64,000 bases of DNA from the NCBI GenBank assembly GCA_025738555.1, contig JAOVFP010000007.1, positions 1,860,001 through 1,924,000 on the forward strand, given 5' to 3'. The notes under the pieces are model-generated. The model saw only the letters and a list, made by a program, of their open reading frames with translations, was not told where the DNA came from and searched no databases. A program made the translations under genes and the position numbers. The number at the start of each line of letters is the position of its first letter. The first letter of the stretch is position 1. Positions 1-10,920 of this stretch are shown piece by piece. The DNA comes from Cyathus striatus (lineage: Eukaryota; Basidiomycota; Agaricomycetes; Agaricales; Nidulariaceae).

Positions 1-424
1 GAGACAAGTTAGAATCAAGTATAATCAAAGTATAATTATGTATAACTGAATTGTTCAATAAAGAATCTATGTATAATTACTCCGAATTACATCTCCTTGA
101 TGACCATGAGCGATAACCGGACTCATATCACTCACTGATACCTAATTAGGAGTGTGGGTTTTTCCTGATGACTTCTTCAAGTTAAAGAACGACGTATTCC
201 TTTTTCGTTCAGTTTTCAGCAGGTGGTTATCATTCCATTACTTGCCTGAATCCGAAACATGTCGCTTTTGACATACCACTTCAAAGATTGTAATATGGGC
301 ATATAACATAGTATCATCACCGTTTCCGTACCATAAAACTAATATTTGCCAGTGTATAATTACTGTAAAGTGTAGTAACAATATGTATAAAAGCACAAAA
401 TGCGAAGTGCTACTACGTTGGTTA
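1..424. other. AT-rich flank, no gene recognised
   Basis: AT-rich sequence downstream (3') of the minus-strand gene that ends at 425. Near the left edge a TATAAT-type word recurs several times, which looks like simple AT-rich sequence rather than a site. I see no coding exon, RNA gene or transposon end. Confidence 0.4.
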
Positions 425-1726
425 TCACGCGCATAAGAGTTTGTTCCCTTTCACTTCCTCCTCAGAGCAATCTTCACTCGTCACCTCGCTAGGAGTTACA
501 TAACTTGGGTCCACATCTTTAGCCCATTTAGATAAAGCGTCATTATCCCACATCTTGGTATTGTCTTCCGTGAACCAACATTGCTTCTCTATCTTTTCCT
601 TTGATCGTTTTCGTCCGTATGGCTTCGCCCTTCCTTTCTCGGTCACGTTTACAGAACCAGCGTAAAACGATTCACTCTCGAGCTCCTCAGAAGAGTTGCT
701 TTCGGAAGTGTTTACGGATTCCCAACTCGGATCCGGGGTGAGGACAACGGGCGTAACCCTCTTGAGAACTCGCCCCTTTCCAGTTCTTGGAGTACCGTCT
801 TCGTCGTATATATCCCCAATAATAGAAGCAATGTCGGGACAAAATGTAGGATCGTCATCATATCTACGGCTAGTACCCGAAGACCATAAAAGATAAATCT
901 CCCCGATTACCTGAAGTATTTCGTATTTTTTGTAAGCTGCGATAGCCCGATCGCCTGCAACTCCGTATAAAAAGTATCCTGCAGCTGCAACGACGAACTT
1001 TGGATGGATGTGGCTGACAAGTTTAGGAAGTGTTTCAAAGGGAAATCTATGCGCAGTAAATGTTCCGGGCTGCTGTGTTGTTGCTGTGTTATTTTGCCTT
1101 GTAAAAGTAACATCATCCATTGACATGTCCGCGATAGGTAACAAGCGGTACTCAAACTGTTTTCCCTGTAAAAGATCCTCGGTAAGTACATGACGAAAAA
1201 ATTAAACCAAGAACACACTTCAAATGACATGAAAGGATTACTTCTGATTTCTGACCGGAATAGTACGGCATGAAAGATCTTTTCAACAATCGTTTCGTCG
1301 GGTACCAGGATCCATTTATAGCTATTGAACATTTTTCCAACAGATTCACTAGCTTTTAGAGCAGTGGACGTGACAAGAACTGCGTAATAGTGGATAAGCG
1401 TACCGGGGAAGATGTTGAAACGAGTGTCAAGGTTAAGATCTCCTTTTCGCATGAACCAATTCCACTCCAGCGAATCAAGCTGATAACATGCCAAACAAAA
1501 ATTCAGAATTATTTGACTTGTATAAATAAAAATTGCAGGTGCTCACTAATCTGTCCCTCTGTATCAGCTTTCGTGGTAATACATGGCAGTACTCGATGCT
1601 GTCTGAACAGTTTTCGACCAAGCAACGACCTTCGTTTGGGTCAACTGCATTGACACGCTTCCTAATGGAATCATAGTCGCACTGCTCTGGAATACGGGTC
1701 AGAGTAGCAAAATTAGGCGGAATCAT
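425..1726 (-). CDS. Degenerate HNH-like protein, copy A (4 exons)
   Basis: Spliced model complement(425..1165, 1219..1352, 1404..1479, 1547..1726), 376 residues; the three introns (53, 51, 67 nt) have GT-AG ends and keep frame. Residues 30-95 contain CLVEN, YCHVLPR (H48), LEWNW, LNLDTRFNIFP (N82) and a downstream MFN..WILVP block. This order matches a widespread basidiomycete HNH-nuclease-like domain, recognised from motif spacing only. The third HNH position, His in copy C, is Gly91 here, so nuclease activity is doubtful. A second conserved block, FPFETLPKLVSHIHPKFV, follows. The C-terminal 130 residues are acidic with a basic KPYGRKRSK stretch that could act as a nuclear localisation signal. 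It is one of three paralogues in the first 6 kb. The native function is unknown. Confidence 0.75.
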
Positions 1727-2785
1727 ACTCGAGGGCGCAGAGAGAGAAACAAGTAAGTGGGCGGGTGGTGGGCGTCGCTGTGTTCAACTTCAACTAGTTG
1801 ACTGGCGAACTAGTTATCGGCATCCCGGCTCCTTTAAGACTTAAGCACGGTCGGAGGCATACTTTTGTCAGCGTCGAGCCGACGATTGCTGTGCGCCCTT
1901 ATTTGGTGATACGGTATTGAGTCATGTCTGAATCGAAGGTGAAAAGGCGGGATTCCTTGTAAGTATAACTTGAAATTTTCCACCACGCAAGGTCGTCCTT
2001 CACTCGCACGACTCCTCGTGGTCCAGTTAGCTAAGCCAGTGTGGTGGACAGTGCTCGTGCCCACGCACACTCCACACTCCTACAATCCCATGATTCAAAC
2101 CATGCGGCCAGGCTAACACAAACGCTCCAAGGCTTCAGATTTCAGACCACATCGATCCAGCATCCGTGTCGATCGAACCAATGCACCTCCAGGCTCTCCT
2201 AACTTGTCCAACTTCCCCCAAGCGCAAAGCAGCTGACGCTTTGTTCGCCGCCAATCTCATAGACGCATCTCTACGAGACCAGGATGTTAAGAATATAGAA
2301 CTAGAGAGGTTTGGAGCACGTACGAATCACGCCCGTCTTCCTTCATGTCCTACCCTCAACTAGTCAGTTAAGCACTCTTCCGAACACATCACTAACGTTG
2401 AAGATGGCTCGAGAGTTTGCGCACATGGTTTGAACATGCGGTGTTCCTGAGACGACATAGTGGATCTGGGATGTGGAAGAGCTCTTACTTCGCTCCCTTT
2501 CCCTTATTTCGTCCCTATTTCAATAACATCTACATCTTGATTTTTCCTCAAACGAAATGGTCGATCCAATTTTCCCCCAACACAATATAAACACAACATA
2601 TTGTATATTGTAGGGTTCCTATAATCACGTTGCTCCAGATTGCCATAGGGGATGATGTGCGAACCTGACACAGACGGTTGTCGTTTGGGTCATTTGCACA
2701 CTCTATAACGACGTAGTACCGGTGTAATTACAATAAAGTTTAGTGACAATAGAATCTGTGTACATACAATAAAGGGACAGCGTCA
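1727..2785. other. Intergenic region with a possible relic exon
   Basis: About 1 kb between copies A and B. On the minus strand near 1965-2025 a short reading frame contains SEGRPCVVENF, which resembles the DPNEGRCLVEN start of the neighbouring genes and may be the remains of a fourth copy. A 65-codon plus-strand frame at 2166-2363 has no recognisable motif. I see nothing else. Confidence 0.3.
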
Positions 2786-4078
2786 CTAAGCGCATACGAG
2801 TTCGCCCTCATTGGAACTATCACTCATCACCTCACTAGGAACGGCATAATTCGGATCGACTTCCTTAGCCCATTGAGATAGAGCGTCGGTATCCCACATC
2901 TTTGTATTATCTTCCTTGAACCAACATTCTTTCTCTATCTTCTTCTTTGACTGTTTTCGTCTGTATGGCTTTGCCCTTCCTTTCTCGGTCACGTTAACAG
3001 AACCAGCGTAAAATGATTCACTCTCCAGTTTCTCAGAAGAGTTGCTTTCTGAGGTACTTTTGGATTCCCAACTCGAATCCGGGGTGGGTTCAACTGGCGT
3101 CACCCTCTTGAGAACTCGCCCTTTTCCAGTTCTTGGAGTACCTTCTTCGTCGTATATATCCCCAATAATAGAATCAATGTCGGGGTAAAACGTAGGATCA
3201 TTATCAACATCAAGGCTATTAGGCGAAGTCCATAAAAGATAAATATTTCCGATTTTTTCAAATATGGCGTATTTGTGATAATTTGTGAGAAGCTGATCCC
3301 TTGAAGCTGCATATAAAAAGTAGCCCACTCCGGCTAGGACAAATTTTGGATGGATGTGGCTGATAAGTTTAGGAAGTGTGTCAAAGGGAAATTTGTGCTC
3401 AGTATAGGTCTCGGGTTGTTGTGTTGTTGCAGTGGTGTCGTTCCGCCGCGTAAAAGTAACATCATCCATGTCCGCTATAGGTAACAAGCGGTACTCAAAT
3501 ATGTCTCCCTATATAAAATCCTCAGTAAATAAATAAATAAAAACTGCACCAAGAACAGACTTCAAGTGTTCTGAAAGAATCACTGCCTCTTTTATCTTTC
3601 CGGAAGAGTACGGAACGATAGATCTTATCAACGATTGTTTCGTCAGGTACCAGGATGCACTTGTAGCTGTTGAACATCTTTCGAACAGATTCATTAGCTT
3701 TAAATGCAGTTAATATGATAAGAACTGCGTAAAAGATGATAAACGTACCGGGGAAGATGTTGTACCGAGTGTCAAGATTAAGATCTCCTTTTCGCATGCG
3801 CCAATTCCACTCCAGAGACTCAAGCTTATAAGATAACAAAGAATGAGTAAATACAATAAGTAGACTTATATAAGTAAAAATTTGTAGGTACATACCAATC
3901 CGTCGTTCTGCATCACCTTGCGCGGTAATACGTGGCAGTACCCGATGCTGTCCGAAGAATTCTCCACTAAGCAACGACCCTTGTTGGGGTCAACTGCATT
4001 AACACGTTTCTTTATGGAATGATAGTCACACTGCTCTGGAATACGGGATACTGTAACGAAGTTGGATTTCAGAATCAT
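2786..4078 (-). CDS. Degenerate HNH-like protein, copy B (4 exons)
   Basis: Spliced model complement(2786..3508, 3561..3697, 3749..3824, 3896..4078), 372 residues; introns of 52, 51 and 71 nt lie at the same positions and phases as in copy A. Exon 2 has the same length (76 nt) in all three paralogues. The motifs are CLVEN, GYCHVLPR (H49), LEWNW, LDTRYNIFP (N83) and MFN..CILVP. The third HNH residue is Arg92 instead of His, so like copy A it has probably lost metal binding. The C-terminal half repeats the FPFDTLPKLISHIHPKFV block, the GTPRTGKGRVLKRVTP segment and a basic KPYRRKQSKKK stretch. Copies A and B are close relatives and lie head to tail. The role is unknown. Confidence 0.75.
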
Positions 4079-4139
4079 ACTCGAGGGTGTAAGAGCGAAA
4101 CAAGTGGGCGCGGTATTAGCGTACTTCGATAATCGTGGG

Positions 4140-4437
4140 GTCTAAATCATGATTCAGCATCACGTGACTGTCGGACTGCTTATCGGCATCTTCCTCACCT
4201 GGCTCCTTTAAGCGTAATCCTCTCCTCGTGAGTCGTGGCATTGTCATCCCCGGCCGACACAAGCAGAGCCCGCACATGACTGTAATCAGGGATTACAACC
4301 TTGTTGAAAACCGCAATTCGTTGTCCTATCAAAATATCTTAGCCAAGCAATTTTTATGATTAGTAGACACTTCATATTTTAAAGGATGGACAAAAACCAA
4401 TCCGAGTTTTTCCAAGTACCCACTTGTTTCCCATAGC
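4140..4437. other. Intergenic, nothing recognised
   Basis: Sequence upstream of copy B (which starts at 4078 on the minus strand) up to the duplicated block. No coding exon or RNA gene is evident. Confidence 0.35.
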
Positions 4438-4940
4438 AACGACTCTATGTTCTGTTCAAAAATGTAGTTCATGAAGTTGTATCTCCCAATTGTTCCATTT
4501 TTTGTTATCGCTATGTGCTACATGTGCAAAACATAGGTGCTTCTGAAGGAAACCATGCGTTCTTAACGGATGTATTAGATCGTACATAGACGCATGTGGG
4601 CGTATGTGGGCCCATCGAATGTCCGCGAGAACTGCGATTGACGATAACAGTCGTCTCACAACAGGCGTCTCACGCTGTATATCGATAATAATTTCTACCG
4701 TTGTTCCCCTGTCGCATAGCAATGACTCTATATTCTGTTCAAAGACGTAGTTTATGACGTTGTATCTCCCAATGTTCAAATTCATTTTTCATTATCATTA
4801 CCTGCAACATGTGTGAAACATAGGTGCTTCTGAAGGAAACCAACGCGCGCTCAATCCATGTGTTAGATCGTATGTGGGCGGGCGTATGTGGGCCCATCGA
4901 ATGTCCGCGAGAAATGTGATTGATGATAACGGGCCGTCTC
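4438..4940. repeat. Tandem direct duplication, about 285-bp period
   Basis: Two diverged copies lie head to tail, roughly 4438-4655 and 4722-4938. Shared words include CTCTATnTTCTGTTCAAA, GTTGTATCTCCCAAT, GGTGCTTCTGAAGGAAACC and TGTGGGCCCATCGAATGTCC. The second copy ends just before gene C, so the duplication could carry its 5' regulatory sequence. It does not encode a convincing protein. Confidence 0.7.
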
Positions 4941-5013
4941 ACGTCGTATGTATATCAATAATAATTATCTGGTTCTGGGTACCAACTCCAGCGCCTTTCC
5001 TTCTCCCTCAAGG

Positions 5014-6111
5014 ATGCCCTTAGACACCTCCCCAAATGCACGTGCGACAAGGGAACGTTCAAAGAACTACATCGAACGCGCACGTCTAGCCGATCCTAAC
5101 CAGGGTCGTTGCTTGGTGGAGAACTGCTCTAAGGACCGTGCGGTACAATACTGCCATGTTATGCAGCGGACTTTGACCTCGGATTTTCCAAAGTTGGTGC
5201 GTACATCGCAGTTAACGTTCTGGTTACACATACTTACTTAGCGCGCAACGTACGTATTAATCAAGATGGATTCTTTGGAGTGGTACTGGCGCATGCGAAA
5301 AGGATCCCTAAACCTGGACAGTCGATATAATATATTCCCCGGTACGTATATATATTTACTGTTGTACCTTAGCTTTCCGGTATTAAACTCTGCTTTACAG
5401 CTGGGGCATCCGCGCATAGGATGTTTGACGCTGATCAATGGATCATGGTACCCCACAAAGATATTGTGCAGAAGTATTACGAATACATAAGCCTCTCAAC
5501 GTACAATGACTACATTTTACGAAGGGAAAAATTTCCTGTTTTAGAGGTAAGTTTGAGAGTTACATCACTGTCACTAACCACTTAAATACTGATGATTTGT
5601 TTCCCTTTAGGAAGTAAAATATGAGTATCGATTGGTGCCCATTCAGAAAATGCATGATATCGCGTTCACCCGTCAGAATGATATCACCGCTCCACTTCTC
5701 AGCTCAGATATGTTTGAGGTGCACCCATACCCTTTCGATACCCTCCCCACCTTCTTCAGCCATGTTCACCCAAAATTTGTTATTGTTGAAGCTGGTCGTG
5801 TGCTGACATCACAAGAAGACATTGTTCAATATGATCATGTGAAAGAAGATCCGGTCATCACTCAAATCATGCTTATATATAATGCTTGGTCATCACCTGT
5901 TGATGTTTTTAACGTGGATGATGATGAATCTTACTTTCCGGAAGATGGACCGGAAGATGATAACGATACTACATACAGGTCGACCAATACCGGAAACACT
6001 GTGCAGCGTCGTCTTGCTGAGAAGAGGTCCGCTCAAGGCACCCCAGCCCTACCTTCCCGTAAATCTCAGCGCACATCCAGATCAGGTTCCGGACGGGGAT
6101 CAGGGCGATAG
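5014..6111 (+). CDS. HNH-like protein, copy C, complete H-N-H set (4 exons)
   Basis: Spliced model join(5014..5196, 5266..5341, 5401..5546, 5611..6111), 301 residues, GT-AG introns of 69, 59 and 64 nt. I chose the ATG at 5014 because it aligns with the start of the paralogues; an in-frame ATG at 4948 would add 22 residues. Motifs: GRCLVEN, YCHVMQR (H48), LEWYW, LDSRYNIFP (N83), SAHRMFD (H92) and WIMVP. All three candidate HNH residues are kept, unlike copies A and B. The PYPFDTLPTFFSHVHPKF block follows. The C-terminus is shorter, acidic and then Arg/Ser/Gly-rich (RSGSGRGSGR). It faces away from copies A and B. Nuclease activity is inferred from motif order only. Confidence 0.75.
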
Positions 6112-7042
6112 TGTTGAGTGTAGCACGTGTAAATATTTTATTAACAGAATCATGCAAATCAGGCCGGGATTATGATGTAGTAACCAATATTTGTTGGCCT
6201 CTTGCCTTTATATTTCAAAAAGCCCTTGCAATTTTACTGGAACGTCACTCAAAAATTTTAACGGTTGGGCAGAACTTAGCTTATGCGTAAGTACAGTATT
6301 AGAGTGTAATCTAGAATAGCCTTAAATAACCGAGAGAACCGATGGTGCTCATAGTGCGCTAATGAAGAAGTTTTATTCCGCATGTAATGTCGCGGCTCTG
6401 CGGTCTCGTACTCGGAACGTTCGAATGATACATACATACGTATGAATAGACATATTAACACAAGTGCGCATTCGTTATATAGGGGTATAACAAGTACGAA
6501 CGTACACAATTCATTCCATGCAAGCTGAGTGAATTCATCCTCCGATCCGCTCGCGATACGTAGAATTTCCTGCGTAGTTGGTGAAAGCTGGAACAGCTGC
6601 TATATCGGGAAAGTAGTTTATCAGAAGAGCTTCCATTGGTATGATTTGCGTTGGGGACTAACGAGTGCATCACATGGGCCTCCGATTCTAGTAAGCTATT
6701 AAAAGGTGTTGTCGATGTCGATGTCATTGTTTGCCTGAGGTCTAGGGGCTGCGCGGTGCCGATAACTTCGCTTCTATAAATCATTATGACCCACCGAGAG
6801 CCGCAGGCGTTTTGAGGCAGTAGGCCTTAGGGGTAGGTACTAAAACTGCAATACAGCACCAACGAAATCACTAGTCCGACGTCACAGTGTACTAGATAAG
6901 TCTAATAAAAGGTTATCGCAACACGTACAACAGCCTAACGTGTCAAATTCAATCAAAAATCTAAAGTAAGACGGACAGCAGCGGAGAGAAATATCCCAAA
7001 TGCGGTACCTCAAAGGGGCAATGGCTCCGATGGACATTACGG
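6112..7042. other. Intergenic, no supported gene
   Basis: Between gene C and the tRNA cluster. A minus-strand frame of 109 codons at 6455-6784 shows no recognisable motif or splice structure, and I read it as chance. Confidence 0.35.
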
Positions 7043-7136
7043 GCCGCCGTGGCGCAATGGTAGCGCGTCGCTTTCCTACATGCTCGTTAAGTTGTTAGAC
7101 AGGCGGAGGTTGTGGGTTCGACACCCATCGGCGGTA
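7043..7136 (+). tRNA. tRNA-Arg(CCT) copy 1, with intron
   Basis: The acceptor stem GCCGCCG pairs with CGGCGGT (first pair G-U). The D arm is GCGC/GCGC and the anticodon stem is TCGCT/GGCGG. The anticodon loop TTCCTA gives anticodon CCT, which reads AGG. The T arm is GTGGG-TTCGACA-CCCAT. An intron of about 22 nt sits after position 37. A-box and B-box (GGTTCGA) internal promoters are intact. Confidence 0.9.
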
Positions 7137-7449
7137 CATCGGCCGTATGATACATAGCAGATATTTTTTCCATTGGAAAACTAGTTCAACGAACGTGAAA
7201 TTTGAAGTAATTGTATCTCGCCGCGCAGTGACTCGATATCATCTCTTCGTTCTACGGTGACGCAGTTTTTCTTACCTCTTTCTTCTTGGCGGATTAGAAT
7301 TAGATTTTAAAGTTTATAGGATACACTACAACAGGCTCGATATATTCATTTGACACACGTTGAATCATGGCATTATTTTCATTCCATGAGATCATACCAT
7401 AGCAAATGGGACCCCATATACATACCATAATCGACCGCGTTCGTCCAAA

Positions 7450-7550
7450 GCCGTCGTGGCGCAATGGTAGCGCGTCGCTTTCCTATTCCTTCATGTATTT
7501 ATGAACCTAGAGATAGGCGGAGGTTGTGGGTTCGATACCCACCGGCGGTA
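7450..7550 (+). tRNA. tRNA-Arg(CCT) copy 2, with intron
   Basis: Same fold and anticodon CCT as copy 1. Acceptor GCCGTCG/CGGCGGT with a T-G pair at position 5, and T arm GTGGG/CCCAC. The intron is longer (about 29 nt) and unrelated in sequence to that of copy 1. Confidence 0.9.
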
Positions 7551-7718
7551 TCCATGACTAAGCAAAAGCTTTTTGTGAACATACATTTTCAAGTATTGCG
7601 AACGGTATATTCTATCTCAATCTAAACGTCACTTCGAAATTGATTGGAAGTTTGACTGCATTGATGCTGCTCCCCCTGTGGTATACATTCTAGATATAGA
7701 GTAGGGCTTTGATACAAT

Positions 7719-7812
7719 GCCGTCGTGGCGCAATGGTAGCGCGTCGCTTTCCTATCTTATTAATGAGGTTGGAGATAGGCGGAGGTTGTGGGTTCGATAC
7801 CCACCGTCGGTA
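7719..7812 (+). tRNA. tRNA-Arg(CCT) copy 3, with intron
   Basis: Same fold and anticodon. The acceptor GCCGTCG faces CGTCGGT, leaving a T-T mismatch at pair 5-68, so this copy may be weaker or decaying. The intron is about 22 nt and differs again from the other two. Confidence 0.85.
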
Positions 7813-9770
7813 TTTTTGTTCAGAAGACATTTTTGTGAACTTTATATTTATAATGCGAACAACATGTAGCTATTAACATCTTATAAAACTGACGATTTCA
7901 TTGGAATATAACGTTGAAACGATTGGTTTGAACCGGAGGTGAGGTGATGGTATGATGTTTTTGGTTAAAGATGAGTAACGAAATATCAATATTAATATTA
8001 TAGTCAAAGTATACGTATCCCGGTATTACTTACAACGATCTTAGACTCCGAACTGCCAATATCAATCAATGAAAAGTTCCAAGTAACACAGGATTAGATT
8101 GGATTGATCATTGGAATAATCCTATGGGGACATTTTATAAGCGACAGCGTAGTTTGAAATTTGAAAAGTAATCGTCGTTGACATGTGAATCCCAATATCG
8201 CAGTCTCGCAGTAAACTCACTGACTTGTAATACTTACACCACACAAACGCCAATTGCCTACTACTTAACTACACAATGACGTCGTCAAGGTGAACACGGG
8301 AAAAGTGACCTCAAACAGCGCCTACACAGGATTAATTATATTTAACCACAGGCGGAATCAGTGTGATACCGCATGGATATCAGATAGGGACAACGTTGTC
8401 GTATACATACAGGGGAATCAGTGTAATACCGCGTGGGTTTACGAAATGTGGGTGTACTTATCTGTGTGCATGGATATCAGATAGATAAATCAGAATGCCA
8501 AAGTTGTCGTGCACATGATTATTGACTGGGTACTGACATGGACATTCGGTAGTATAACTACTACTAGTGACAAGTTGCGTCTTCAAATTCCGCAAGATTC
8601 GTCGTAGGTCGACAGTGTATTAAATACGGGCTTGAAAAAACGTCCTTTCGAGGATACGTATCTTCCTACTCACACAAAATGATGTGATTGTAACACTGAG
8701 CAATGACTTTCGGTATCTCGCGACGGGGGGTCAACGGGACGTATAGTGAGAATTGCGTTGCTCTCTCTTCTATACTTACTTTATAATTTAGCATTAGATG
8801 TTTTGGTTTTTGGTGAACGATGGCTTAGGTATTCATCGATATGGCGGTTTCACCGAGTACTATTAAAGCTGGATAGCTAAGCTTGAACACCGGTGAAACA
8901 CTGCATCAGATCCTATGATCCCATGATACATCAAAATGGAGCGCAACTTACAATCAGTGATTCAGTGTTGGATGATTGACAACCTTTACTCGCTCATGAG
9001 GCTACTACACTGCCCTCGGGATCAGATTTAGTATCAGTGTACTACGAGATGACTACATAGAGAGTATAGCGCCCGAGTACACCGGATACGATACTCGTCC
9101 TATCTTGTTTTTCCTGTGTACTTGATAGTTAGTTAGAATATGGAGGCCACGGGTTCTGTACATATAATTAGACACGGTAATACTCCCGTGGCGGGAGCGA
9201 TATGTCGGTGACGGAGGGAAGGAATGGACGGTTTCGGTTTCGGTTTGAGATGTATGTTTTGATTGTGATTGTGCGGTGGTTACGGTCTTTTCGTAGGCAT
9301 AAGGCGCGTGGGTGTCGGGGTGTTATACTGTCGTATGTGAGGGTGGCGTGTACAGCTTGGAGTAAGTATCACGCGCCTCGTACAACTATCGTACTACTCG
9401 TAAGTATGTAACTAAATCAAAATCAACCGCTCTCCATCGCATCAAGATCCCAGTGAAGCGAGCGTAGATAAAGAGGAGGGATATTACGAATATAGTACTG
9501 ATACCTGATTTGGAGGTATCGGATCATGGGAGCGGTGTGCCAGAGACGAATTGCAGACGAAATGAAACAAGGAGCGAGGAGGATGGATGCGAAATTGGTA
9601 AGAAACATATGATAGTTGTCCAAGTGGCACTTGATACTCGGTTGAGCTGGATGTGGTGGAGTTGATAACGATATGCATCTTCTAATCGTATCAGATGAAT
9701 AGTGTACACATCTTACTATTACAGTAGACGTAGGTAAAGATGGACCCACTATGTCCATGTACATCAGTGG
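7813..9770. other. Intergenic, nothing supported
   Basis: About 2 kb without a convincing gene. Near 8354-8484 the words GGAATCAGTGTnATACCGC and CATGGATATCAGATAG each occur twice, a short diverged duplication. The 69-codon plus frame at 9202-9411 lacks recognisable features. Confidence 0.35.
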
Positions 9771-9773
9771 TTG

Positions 9774-9812
9774 CCGATGTCGGTGTCGGTGTCGGTATCG
9801 GTATCGGTGACA
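9774..9812. repeat. GGTGTC/GGTATC hexanucleotide microsatellite
   Basis: A run of about six hexamer units alternating GGTGTC and GGTATC. It explains the Arg/His-rich reading frame on the opposite strand, which should not be treated as a gene. Confidence 0.7.
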
Positions 9813-10689
9813 CTGACGCAGTGTCGAGAAGACAGGTCGGGTTCGCTGTTGCAGCATCTGATGATGTTGATGTGCACAAGCGGGATATGCCGCGGGATGG
9901 GAAAATCAGGAAGTTAGGGAAGACGCCCGCTGTGTACGGTTATCTGCAGCCGAGGTGGGTCCTTTCGTGTTCTTTAATTGAGGGGAGGGGAGGGGAGGAG
10001 GGGTGCGAGCAAAACGGAGGTGTACAGTATAGAGTCGGGAAACGAATTTCATTCTAATGGTACATTTCATATCACGTTTCTACTGGAACAACGATCTTAC
10101 ATACAACAACAATGAAAATCACATACTCGGCATTCCATTTATCGTGTTCCATTCGTTGTATTCTATTCTATTGATTCCAGGCTCCAGCGGAAGTGATTAA
10201 AGTACAAGCAATATGAAAGAAAAGAACAAAGAACCTATAGAAAAAGAAACAAGATTCGGTGTTCCAAGTTGTATAACTAAACCCAAGTAAGCAGGGTAAT
10301 GTATTTTTGACGTTGCCGCGTGGTTTTTACGAGGGGCGGGAAATCTCAAAGAGGATATGGAAATTTTGATGGGAGTTGCATTGATTACGAAGGGACGCGC
10401 GGGACACGGGGTGGTATGTGGCCGAGACCGTGCGTGCCATTGCGATTCGGGCTCACAGTGTAGAGTGCAGGAGGATCTGCAGGATTCACATTCACAGCTA
10501 GGAGGTGGGCGGATGAAGATAGGAAGAGAGTTCAGCGTCGGGGTCCGAGATGAACAGAGATCGCGGCTTAGTCATGCGGGTGGCAACAAAGAACCCCAAG
10601 ATCACGAGACAAGCGTTAAAAAAGTTATTCCTAAAATGGGACAGAGGAATCCCACATGAAGGGAAAGAGTGACAACGGATTCCGTGTTT
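9813..10689. other. Intergenic upstream of the G-alpha gene
   Basis: No supported gene. Near 9979-10004 four closely spaced runs of three or four guanines could form a G-quadruplex on the plus strand. The sequence grades into the pyrimidine-rich leader of the next gene. Confidence 0.35.
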
Positions 10690-10862
10690 GCCAACTCTCC
10701 CACCCACGCTTCCCACTCTCTCTCCTCGCCTCTCTCTCCTCGCCTCTCTCCCTCTTCTTTTCTTTTGCTTACTACTACCTACCTCCCTCTTCATTTCTCC
10801 CTCTTCCCTCTTCCCTTCTCTTCCCTTCCCTTCGTCCCCTCCCTCCTCGCCCTTCGCTAAGA
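10690..10862 (+). promoter_or_regulatory. Pyrimidine (CT)-rich core promoter and 5' leader
   Basis: About 170 nt made almost only of C and T on the coding strand, ending some 60 nt before the G-alpha start codon. Long CT tracts just upstream of the transcription start are typical of well-expressed filamentous-fungal genes. The open frames through it are low-complexity shadows. Confidence 0.6.
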
Positions 10863-10920
10863 AGACTAACAGACACACTCTACACACTCTATACTCTTTC
10901 CCCCCTACAAACCAAAGAAA

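Noticed and set aside
9423..9857. 144-codon minus-strand frame rich in Arg/His/Tyr
   Set aside because: The unusual composition comes from the hexamer microsatellite.
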